A DNA stretch of 64,000 nt. It comes from Nymphaea colorata. Taxonomy: Eukaryota > Streptophyta > Magnoliopsida > Nymphaeales > Nymphaeaceae. The stretch lies in contig NC_045146.1 of NCBI RefSeq assembly GCF_008831285.2, positions 8,814,972 through 8,878,971 on the forward strand, written 5' to 3'. The position numbers were made by a program, and so were the translations under genes. A model generated the notes under the pieces. That model ran no database searches, was not told the origin of the DNA, and saw nothing but the letters and a program-made list of their open reading frames with translations. Position 1 is the stretch's first letter. Each line of letters begins with the position of its first letter. This document shows, piece by piece, positions 34,986 to 46,400 of the stretch.

Positions 34986-35119
34986 GGACAGCAGCTGGTC
35001 CTACCTTCCTGTGAGCAACACACAAGAGCTCTTCTAAACCCAAAGGGCCAAAGTCCCTCTTCAAGACTTTTTGATTTCCTCGTTGGAAATCACAAGGAGG
35101 ACTGACATGGGTCAAAGAA

Positions 35120-35390
35120 GCTACCGGCGTAAAATTATCTACTATAGCGGTGATTTTTTCACTGAAATAGAATTGCCATTACTAATTTCGAAGGATGCGG
35201 CCAAACTTGCTCTCTATAGCGGTGCTTTGAAACACCGGTATAGATCTGACGGCCCAAATTTCCTCCAAAGTTCGTGCCTGTGGAAAGCATCACCGGCATG
35301 TCTCACATTACCGGTGACAGAGGACCGCTGCTGTAGTCGCTTATCCATGCCGGTGAAAAAAATCCACCGGTATAGGAATGTCCTTTTTTT
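35120..35390. mobile_element. Possible CACTA-type subterminal repeat cluster
   Basis: Variants of CTATAGCGGTG and its complement CACCGGTATAG occur repeatedly (CTACTATAGCGGTGATTTTT, CTCTATAGCGGTGCTTTGAA, AAACACCGGTATAG, ATCCACCGGTATAGG) together with CCGGTGA. Dense short inverted motifs of this kind mark the ends of CACTA elements, where the transposase binds. The terminal CACTA itself was not identified, so this is inferred. Confidence 0.5.
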
Positions 35391-35443
35391 TTTTGGGTAT
35401 TACGTAGACTTTCTTTAAAATAAACCTGTTACCTAATTATGGG

Positions 35444-35545
35444 ACACTAAATGGGATATTCATCATGTGTGTGCTACTGAGCATAGAAAAATATACACTA
35501 AATGGGATATTCATCATGTGTGCGCTACTGAGCATAGAAAAATAT
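35444..35545. repeat. 51-bp tandem duplication
   Basis: ACACTAAATGGGATATTCAT through GAGCATAGAAAAATAT occurs twice in a row with one base different (GTGTGTGC against GTGTGCGC). Confidence 0.95.
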
Positions 35546-36900
35546 ACTTAGCTTTTATCTTTAATTTTTAGGTAACTCTAGTAAATTCTAGTTGTCGTCA
35601 AGTCTGGATGAGCGACATGGAGATAAGTGGCCTACACACACACTCTCTCTCTCTCTCTTTTGCATGTTTGGCTTGCTCTTACTTTGACTGTGCACATTAT
35701 GTTTTCCATAGCTAGTTTAGAGTATTTTGGGACCCTACATTTGTAAACATTTGATTGGATTGTGATTTATATCAAAACATCTTTTGACTTGGATAATCAG
35801 CATCTTTAGATTCCATTATCTGCTTAAGAGAGACCGTGTCATTTTTATTTATTTCATCTTTATCCTAGTTGCGCATAGACAAAGAATAGTTTAAACTGTG
35901 ATTAAATCCAGGGCGTCATAGTAATACTGAAACCACTAAAAGGAAAATGAATAATCGAACAAACATGTCACCCTGTTATGGTGCCTTGTAGGGTGTTATG
36001 TTAGTAGGTCATCGGTCACCAATGGCCGGTTTGGTGGTAGTTTTTCAGTGAAAGCTTGAAGAATGTGATATTAATGAAGTCAAAGGCCAAGCATTCATCA
36101 GTTCCTCATCCCCTCCAGGTTGTCTAGATTCCAAACATTCACCATTGGTGTTGTCTTCCCCCTGGGTACTCCGGGCTACCACGACCGTTTGGTTGGGGCC
36201 AAGCCAAAATCACGATGGCTCCAACAATGCGAGGGCTGATGACTGGGAAATTGATTGTCAGGTCCTGCGAACCTCGCTGGGACCATCGCTAGATGGTGAC
36301 TGGTGAGAGTCGGCTTGTCATTCAGCAGGTAGCCGTTGGCCCTCATCGGATGGCGAGAAGGAACGATCGTCACCGTCCGATGAGGGCTATGCTTTAAAGA
36401 ATAAAGTTAAAATGACTATTATTGAAGACTATTTATGTCATTTAACCATCGTTTTTCACATTTTCTTTGTAGGGACGGCTCTTATGAGAGTTCAGAACAA
36501 AGGGGAGTGATTGTTCGATGAGGGTTAAAGGGCTAATTATTAGGAGTCTGTTTCATAAATCTAAGTTACATAGATACTGTAGAATATATACAAATACAAA
36601 AGTAAAGTATATGAAAATTTGATGTCTAAATTACATTTTGTGAACTAGAAAAGCTATAATGGTTTATTTTTAAACTTTGTATAATCTAAATGACACATTC
36701 TATTGCACGATTTGTCTTCAGTTTAATAATTTTACAATCATTTTTTAGTTACATTTATAAAGATGGAGCACTTGAAGAACTTGAAATGTAAGGAGAGACG
36801 GCGAGAAGAATTTGAGAGACCCCCTTGTAAAATGCCGTAAATTATAGAAGTGACGAGTTTTAACGATTTCTAAAAACGCGACGATGCGGAGGCTGTGTGG
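35546..36900. other. Upstream region of the apyrase gene, no gene
   Basis: Mostly AT-rich. A GC-richer island at 36160-36390 holds repeated GATGGTGACTGGTGAGAG and GGCCCTCATCGGATGGCGA style motifs and their complements, suggesting a small inverted-repeat element. No ORF with a domain was found on either strand. Confidence 0.5.
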
Positions 36901-36907
36901 CTTGGGC

Positions 36908-36915
36908 TATATATT
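36908..36915 (+). promoter_or_regulatory. Candidate TATA box of the apyrase gene
   Basis: GGCTATATATTCC lies about 490 bp ahead of the chosen start codon in a locally GC-rich stretch. If used, transcription would begin near 36940, giving a 5' leader of about 460 bases. Position and motif only; the start site is inferred. Confidence 0.45.
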
Positions 36916-36939
36916 CCTTTTACAGAGCAGGGGCGTGGC

Positions 36940-37403
36940 GGGGAGGGGGAGCCCAATCGGAGCAACCAGCCTCGACCACTCTGCCGGTGATCGGGTTGGT
37001 GCTGCAGCAGCAGCAGCAGAGGGAGGAAGGGTGGGGGCAGGGATCGTGCGGATTCCCCTGCTTCCTTACTCAATCTAACGCTGATTCTGCTGTCCCTGCT
37101 CTTTAACCCGTTCTCGGTGGACCGATCGCGTGGTTGCTACTGCTCGTGAGCGCCGACTGAATGAACACACAGAGAGAGAGAGAGAGAGAGAGTCCATCTG
37201 CGCATCTGCAAGAGCCTTTGCAAAGCCTCTACTTGGATCTGCCCAAGCTGGAGCCCTTACAAGAATTGCAGTCACTCAAAGCGCCCGTGAACGGAGGACA
37301 GATCCGGTACCGATCCCCTTCCTCGGTGGAACTTGAAGGTCAGAATCAGACGAGCCCTAGTGGCAGCACCAGCGTCTTCAACAACAACGGCCAGGAGGAA
37401 AAG
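36940..37403 (+). other. Probable 5' leader of the apyrase mRNA
   Basis: Contains a CAG repeat (37002-37018), a GA run at 37170-37193 and several upstream ATGs. The ATG at 37130 opens an out-of-frame ORF to 37336. The ATG at 37161 is in frame with the apyrase and would add 81 residues, but its context is weak (T at -3) and the extra residues are low-complexity, unlike the family. Confidence 0.5.
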
Positions 37404-40400
37404 ATGAAGAGGACAAGGCAGGAGTCCTTGATGGACAAGATGTACAGATTCAGAGGCGTCATTCTCGTCATCTCCGTCCCGCTTCTCCTAGTCTCCCTTG
37501 TTCTTCTCTTTATGCCGCGCGTCCCCAATGCCATCGACATGGTGGATGTAGATTCCGACTTCTCTTCTCGGACCGTGCGGGACGCTAGGAAAGTGCAACC
37601 ATCGTCGAAGTGGGGAGGGGGATCTAAGCGTTATGCCGTCATCTTTGACGCCGGAAGTTCTGGAAGTAGGGTGCACGTCTATTGCTTCGATGAAAGTCTA
37701 GATCTCGTTCCCATCGGCAAGGATCTCGAGCTCTTTGTTCAGGTAAAGGGCCTCCATCTTCTCCGATTCGTGGAATCCTCCAAAACGAAAATTAATTGCA
37801 CGTTCTCTGGAATCCATTTCCTCTGCCTGCAAATCTTGTAATATCAAATCTGAGGCATCAATGACCTTAATGCTACTTGTATCTCCTCCCATTACTCATC
37901 TTGGCGCCGAGGACGCCAAGGACTTTCTTTTCTCCAGTCGGGAAATTGTTGCCTTTTTTCTGCCAAAAGTTAGGCCACATCCTCTAAAGTCTAAACGTGT
38001 TCATTTGTTTTCCTAGCTCATTTGGCCATGCTAATATAATTATCATCTAAATTCCTAAACCTTGACGCAAAGAAGTTGTGCCCTTGATGAAGATAGCTTG
38101 TTAGGAATTCGTTCGGTCTGTCTTGTTTGCGTTAATTTTCTTTTTTGTTGCCTTCAGAAAAAACCAGGCTTAAGCTCATACGCAAGTAACCCAAAGGAAG
38201 CAGCAGATTCCTTGAAGTCCCTCTTGGAGAAAGCTCAAAATGTGATCCCTAAGTCACTCTTGAAGAATACTCCAGTCAGAGTTGGGGTAGGTTCCTATAT
38301 GATCTGGAAATTTCATGTTCTCGTTGCTACTTATTAGATTGTTGGTTGCGTAGTTATTTGCCTTTGTTATTCGAGGAGAAGAGCTTCATTTTTTACCTAG
38401 CTGCTTCAAGTACATTTTTGAGCGATGACGATGTTGTTAAAGCTGCTTTATTTCGCTTACTCCTATCTTTTCCTTGATCTCAGGCGACTGCTGGGCTGAG
38501 AGCATTGCCAGGTGATGCAGCTGACAAGATTTTACAAGCCGTGAGTTATTTGTTTCCTTCTAACATTCCTTTTCCAAGAATAACGGCGATCAGAGAAATA
38601 AATCTGAACTGGCACCAGAGGGGCGATAATTATTTCGTCACATTTTTTGTGTTAGAGCCTCAACGATGCTAGCGTGTGCAGGTCCGTGATTTCCTAGCAG
38701 CTGAAAGTTCGTTCAAGTTTAAGCACGACTGGGTCACTGTTATTGATGGAACCCAGGAAGGTTCATTTCAGTGGGTATATTTTCACTTTAATACATTCTC
38801 TTTTTATAAATCCTTTGCCCATGTTACCATAGTTTGAATAATTTCTGTCTGATTATGACATATGTTACCCTTGTTCCCTTTTCTAAGTAAGATACAGATT
38901 TAACTTCTTTTCGTCCTTTCTGGACTATGAACGAGTTATATTTTTTACAAACTCCGGTAGGTTTTTGGTCTATCATGCCCCAGTATGGCATTGTGCATTG
39001 CCGTGTACAAAAATGTTCTCTGTTAATATATCAAGTGATATCATGTGGGATAGCATTTAATTGAACAAAATATTCTCCAGTAAGTAACCTGTGTTTGCAA
39101 AACCACTGAGGTGTAGCAAAGCACAAAATTGAGCTTTGAGATGTAAGCCTCGAAGCAAAAAAAGCAACTTTTTTTTCTTAAGTTAAAGAAATTGAAAGTA
39201 AACAAGTATCTTATCTATTTTTGACAAACAATAGCAGAGAGGAACTAAAGCTAGTTAGCATAACAATTAACATGAAAAGTGGGATGCACCTATTCAGATT
39301 GAAGATGCCATGATAATTTGAATGTTGATTTAGTGAAACAAAAAAGTTCCATTCAAAAGATGATAACCTTGCCATGTTTTAAAGCTAAATTCTTTTACGT
39401 TGCTCTTGAATCTCATCATTGTCAATGTCCAAATCATCAATATCATCAGCATTCCACTCATCCATGTATTCTGGCTCTTCATCTTCTTGACAGTTGATGT
39501 ACACTCTTCTCAACATCAATGACTTGTTTGACTTTCCTTTTTCCTTTACTTAAAAACAAACACTAAACTATGTCAGTGGGATGCGCCTATTCAGATTGAA
39601 GATGCCATGATAATTTGAATGTTGATTTAGTGAAACAAAAAAGTTCCATTCAAAAGATGATAACCTTGCCCTGTTTTAAAGCTAAATTCTTTTACGTTGC
39701 TCTTGAATCTCATCATTGTCAATGTCCAAATCATCAATATCAGCAGCATTCCACTCATCCATGTATTCTGGCTCTTCATCTTCTTGACAGTTGATGTACA
39801 CTCTTCTCAACATCAATGACTTGTTTGACTTTCCTTTTTCCTTTACTTAAAAACAAACACTAAACTATGTCATATACAACTGTAAAACTAAAGAAACCAA
39901 TTCTTGTTTTACCACTAAAGAGTGGTGCCTTGGACACTTGGTATGGGAAATTAAATTTTTATCCAAATCCAGATCTAACCATGAATCCTCCAGCCATATG
40001 TGATTCTTGTGCAGCACCATGTCTTCCTTCTACATAATCAACTTGTCTTCGAAATTATTGTTCTCCAAATGTGTTATACCTTTTGAAGCCCTCCTGTCAT
40101 TAGTGTACCTCTCTTCGCTTCATGTTGTGCATAACAATATGTCCATTTTTCCTAGTTCAAGCTTATTTATGCATTTCTGAATCTTTGATAATACAGTATG
40201 AACTTCAAAATTATTAATATACAATTAGAAGTACTTATAAATGTAAACATGTATCAAAATATATACCTGTGGGAAAATGCTTGAGTTATTTTCGCAACTT
40301 GATATACTCTATGTGATATTTAATTTTGTATTGCAAAATTCATAAATTTGGGAATTTCTTCTCTAAATGAGTTCCACCAATCAACTACAAAAAAATGTAT

Positions 40401-43400
40401 AGAACATATCTTGTAAGTTGCATTATAAATGGGTCAAAAAATAATTAAGCGACAAGAAGGAATATTTGCAAATCGACCAGAATGTTTCTCTTTTCTTGTT
40501 CTACTGGCCTATCTTCTACCAAAAAATCCATATGCTTTACTAAATGTGTCCAGTTTGACAATAATTAATTGAACATGGGGATTCGCCACTAATTTGTCGG
40601 TACAATTATATAATCTATGTGTAATGTCCATCAGCATTGAAACTGTCATCATCATGGAAGTGAGTTCAAATAATATCTGTTACATGCGAAGGTTGATACT
40701 ATTTTCTATGAATTATGTCTCATATGGTCTTGTATTTTCCTTTTTTAAGATCTCAGTTAACTATTTGCTCTCTTGCCTTTGCGTCATACAGGAGAGCAGT
40801 GGTGGTTGCTCATCACCAATTACTATTCTTAAGAATTGCACAAGAAGCATCATTGCTTGATTGCATTTATGATTGCATTCCAAAGTTATCATTTTCAAGA
40901 ATAATACGAAAAACCTTCAAGCTTCTTGAAGCAACTATTGGTTTGAAAATTAATAATATGTTTGCCTTCTGATGTTTTTCCTTTTTAAATTTTCAATTGT
41001 ATCTTTATAAATATTCATTTTGCATGTATGCCGGAGCACAAAATCTATAAAGTGGACCAGACATGGCAACCTGTAGAATGTTTTCTTGACCTCTAACTTC
41101 TTTCCACCAGCAACAAAATCACGTTGCTTGTTTGTGTTGATCGAACTACTTTTTTGGGTCCAAGCTATTCAAATATTTTCAGGTAGACTTTACATACTAA
41201 CATTGATAGGCTTTGAAAGCACAAATCCATATGAACTATTGAGAAGAAAATTAAACAATGTCTTTACCTATTGTCAGTTCAACCATCAGCTGCAATTGTA
41301 CAACAAACCCTATTTTTAAATTTTAGCATTTGGTGTGTGTTGCTCCATTTCATCTTTCTATATCCATTCTCATCTCATGGTAAGACACTGGTTTTAGTCC
41401 TTGACCATATTACTTAACATCCAACGTAGAGCCAAAATAAGTACTCTTGCAAAGGTTGAAAGGTAAAACATTTGTACTAAAAACAAAAAAACTTGTAACA
41501 TGGGGTTCATCTACCCCGTCTTCTCTTTCAAATGTGCTATTGATTGTAGATTATTGTGATTCTTTGCTAACAAATTCATCCATCTGCCCTACTGAGTTTC
41601 TCTTTTTACTAGCACCACTAGCACATGCTTCTACGTCATGCTCATCTACTGTTACTGAACCATACGTGGAATTTCTTATTTCAGATAGCTTCTCTTTCTT
41701 CAGTTTACCCTCCTTAAATCCATCTTGCAGAAGACCCTCACATCACAACAAGTTTTTCACCATGGTTAATATCAGCTAGATGATGCTTCAATCTTGAAAT
41801 TCCCTCTTAAGTTTTCGATTCATTTTTATATGATATATGAAACTTTTTAGCTTTTAGAGTTTAATTCCATGATCCATGTTTTTTGCCACTGGCCCACGCA
41901 AAGTAAAACACACACATACGTCAGTAGTCAAAATCTTGTCTAATCCAGCCAAATGGTTGAGTCGGTTATCAACCAACTTCTGCAGAACCAGTGACTACTT
42001 AGTCAAACTATCTGATTAGGCAGCCTAGTTTTTGGTCAGCTGGCTAATTCCTGTCTTGTCTATATATATATTATATATATGTATTCTGAATATAGATATA
42101 TATGTGCATTTGTACACTTTTTGATGAATCTATCTATCACTGTCACAAATAGCTTCTCTAGTTTTTATCAATAAGGTTCTGGGTATTGATAGGCAAATTT
42201 ATTTCTCTTGGCCAACTTTTAGGAATTCAAATAAAAGTATAAACTGCAGAATTAAATATGAAAAACTTGAGCATCCTACTAAAAATTAAAAATATTTAAT
42301 AATATATTACAATAAACCTCAAAAAAATTAAAAACTTATAGGATTTGGGAAGTGAATCTGTAGGTGCCACATTGTAGGAAGATGGTCCCTTCGGAAAATG
42401 GACACTAGATGTTCATAAATGGTGTTTAAAATGTCATGAATGGATAAATATAATGAAGGTTCTAGAATGGATGCATCGAATGATGAGATCCAAGTTATGC
42501 CTTATAGCATAACTTTGCAGATCCTAGGAAGAAAGAACAGTTGGATGCAAGATGTATCTACAGTGATAAGGTAAAATTAGATGGGAGTATTGTTAAGTTT
42601 GTACATATGGATAGGGTCACCCAGACCGGACCCATTTGATCCACACGCCCAACACATCATGGGTGGTGGCATACTTGTAAATCTTATTGTTATTTTGTGT
42701 ATTTTATGATGTACCATAAATAGTGATTAGTATATAATGATAACAAGAGACAGACGTCATTTGTTGCTGCTTTCTTTCATTTCTCTCTTGCTTGGACGTG
42801 CAGCCCACTTCTCTCTTCCTCCTCTTGCATCTAACTTCATTCGGTGGTTCAGTATTAGATATCAAAATCTTACATGGTATCAGAGCGGGTTTTGCCACTG
42901 AGAATGTTCGGTAAGAATCTCCAATTTCTGTCCTCATCTTTGTTTCTTTTCTGCCCTAATCCTCAAATCTCTATTTTCTGCCCTAATCCCCAAATTTCTG
43001 CCCCAACCCTAATCCCCAAATTTTTGCCCTAACCCTAATTCCCAAATTTTCTGCCCTAATCTTCCCTAATCCTATCGTCTACCCTAATCTGCCCTAACCC
43101 TACCATCTTCCCAAATCCTACTGTCTGCCCTGATCTGTCCTAATCTGCCCTACCGTCAGCCACCTAACCCTAATCTCAAAATTTCTATTTTCCCCCTATT
43201 TTCTGATTATTGCATTTATAGATCCCCACCGCAATTCTAGCATCTTGTCGTCCAATTTCCTCTCCCAACTCATCTCACAAAAGCTAAATCATACTAATTA
43301 TTTGACATGGAAACGTCAAATAGTCTCGTTCATCAAGAGTCACCGTCTCTATGGACATCTCAATGGCACCACACCTGCGCCACTTGAATGGATTATGCGA

Positions 43401-46400
43401 GATGTGAAGAATGCTGTAGGGCAAGTTCAAGAGACCATTGCAGAAATCAATCCTGAATATGAGATGTGGATGGCTCATGATCAATCTCTCATTGCTTATA
43501 TCACCTCCATACTATCAGAGGAAGTTTTGGCAGGTGTTGATGATGATCTTTCAGCACTGGAGTTGTGGAATGTACTTGCTACCACGTATTCTCAAGTATC
43601 AGAAGCGAGATTTCTACAACTCAAGAGGCAATTTCAGGATATCAAGTGAGGCACACGTTCAGTCTTGGAATATATATACATGAGATAAAAAATGTCAGCG
43701 ATCAGCTTGCCATCATAGGACATCCAATCAGTGACAAGGACAAGGTATAGCAGGCTTTTAGTGGATTGGGGTCAGAATTTGATGTTTTCTGCACTGCTTT
43801 AGAGGTATTGCCTGTTCTTCCCTCTTTTGAAGACTTGAAAGCAAAATTGATTCAGCAATGTACAGCGACATGAATTAGTTCATTCTGGCGGACACAATGT
43901 ATTGGTCACCTAACACAAATGCACAGGCCAAATGTACCACGGATACCTACTTGTTTTTATTGCAATAAGAGAGGTTATGTGAAGTCAGAATGTTGGCATA
44001 ACCCATAGAACAAGGGAAAACAGGTCAGGCGTGACAATAAGGCAGCAGGGTCATCTGTTTTGAACACGACTGCGACATCGAACATTTCCCTTGATGTGCA
44101 GCAGATTCTAATGACAGCGTTGTCTAAAGTCAATCTCAAGCAAAATGAGGAAGGGCAATGGTTGTTGCAATTCATGTAACTGGTTACGCAGGTAAGCTTT
44201 CTAGTGTTCTCCTTTATTTAGCTAAAGGCTCAGTCATCACAAGAGATGGTTCCCATCACAAAATATCACATATTGGAAATGCACACTTATCCATGGCTCA
44301 TTCCTCAATACTCTTAAAGAATGTTCTTGTTGTTCCAAATGTCAAGAAAAATATCATTTCAGTGTCAAAGCTTATTGATGATACTCATTCCTTGTTGAGT
44401 TTACTCCTCCTGTTTATGTTAAGGATGCTCGAACCAAGAAGACATTCACTGAGGGTGTTCGCAAAGGAGACATGTACGCCATCGAATAAGCTTCAAAAGT
44501 GTACAAGTCTTGTATTTCAGATTCATGCTTTCCCAGTCATAGTGAAGTCAATATCACAGAGTATGATATGTCATCTCTTTGGCACAGTTGTTTAGCACAT
44601 TGTAGTCGGTCTTTCATTCAAAGTCTTGTTGCAGACGAACTATTACAAAAGTCCAGTCTAAGTCTTGTCAGTGTGTCTAACATGTGCTCAAGTTGTCATA
44701 TTTGTAAGAGTCATGCTCTTCCTTTTCAATCAATAAATAAGCAAGCTTCGAAGTTATTTGACACCATTTATTCTGATGTTTGGGGGCTTGCTCCTATTTC
44801 TTCCTCTTTCGGAAGTAAATATTGTGTTGTTTTCATTGATTCTTATTCTCGTTACACTTGGATCCACTTCATGAAAAGCAAATCAGAAGTTTTCCGCTTG
44901 TTCACTCAATTCCACGCCTTGGTCCAAAACAAATATACTCTAGTAATAGTGGTGGTGAGTTCATTTCAAATGAATTTACTGAGTACTTACTAATCATGGG
45001 ATCACTAGACAGATTTTCCGTCCACACACACCACAACAGAATGGTATTGCTGAAAGAAAACATAGGCACATAGTTGAAAGTGCTTTTAGTATGATGAATA
45101 ACACTGATGTGCCCATGACTTTGTGGACTGGAGCCTTCCATACTGCTGTTCATGTTATTAATCGACTGCCACTATCCATGCTTGAAGGAAAATCTCCATT
45201 TTTTATTTTACATCAAGAACAACCAAATTATGATGAGCTACGTGTTTCTTGATGCATCTGTTATGTTCATGTTGATGTTTCTTTGAGAAATAAGTTTCAA
45301 GATCGAGCTGTCATGTGTAGATTTGTGGGTTATACAGAAAATTATACAGGCTATCGCTGCTACAATCCAAAAACTGGACGTGTGCATATTTCACGACATG
45401 TTTTTTATGAGCTCAGGTTGAAGGATTTAAAGGAGCCACATGCAGCACTTAATGTTAGAAATGATGTATATGACTCATGGCTGAATGCTAAAATATTAGA
45501 CCAATGAGCTGATACACACCACGCACAAAGTGACAGTTGATGAGCTCGAGACAGCCATAAACACTCAGATGGACAGCATACCTTCATCTACTCAGACCAA
45601 TAACATAAGCATGACTTTCACCTAATCGGTTTTCAGGAGTGGTGTATAATGGATGATCAGTTCCAGCTGATCCAGAAACTGCCACTACTTGTCCATGTAG
45701 ATCAGAACGTGTGCGGCACCCTATTGATAGATGAGTAAGTTATGGTAATTTCTCTTTGGATTTTCAGCTCTTCATGACAGAATTGAACAAAAAGGTGGAG
45801 CCAAAATGCTATGATCAAGCGTGCAAAAGCAAACATTGGATCGAGGCCATGAATGAAGAAATGGCTGCCTTAAATGAATGTCAAACATGGGAGATTGTTC
45901 CTCGTCCAGATAGTAAGAATGTAGTGGGCTCAAAATGAGTTTACAAACTCAAGTATAAACTTGATGGAAGCATTGATAGATATAAGGCTCGACTCGTGGT
46001 TGAAGGCTTCACTCAGCAGTATGGGGAAGATTATGATGAGACTTTCAGTCCAGTCATCAAGATGGGGAGCGATCTGGGTTATCATCTCTCTTGCCGTCTC
46101 ATATAGTTGAAATTTATATCAGTTGGATGTTAAAAATGTTTTTCATGGCTTCTAAAAGAAGAAGTTTATATGGAACAACCTCCAAGATATGTTTCCAATG
46201 ATCCAACCAAATGGGTGTGCAAATTACAAAAATTACTGTATGGGCTTAAGCAAGCATCTCGTTTATGGTTCGATAGATTTTCCCTCCATATACAGTAGGT
46301 TGATTTCATCAGAAGTTCGCTTGATCATTCCTTATTCATCTATCATTCAGGTGAAGTTACCACTTGGCTACTTATATATGTAGATGACATAGTTCTTACT

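Noticed and set aside
37161-37403. Taking the first in-frame ATG as the apyrase start
   Set aside because: Poor start context, low-complexity Arg-Glu/Gln-Leu residues caused by a GA repeat, and relatives begin right at the basic segment before the membrane anchor, as with 37404.
42945-43200. CCCTAA repeats that look like interstitial telomere sequence
   Set aside because: Units are irregular (CTGCCCTAATCCCCAAATTT) and not a tandem of CCCTAAA; they lie in the leader of the copia element.
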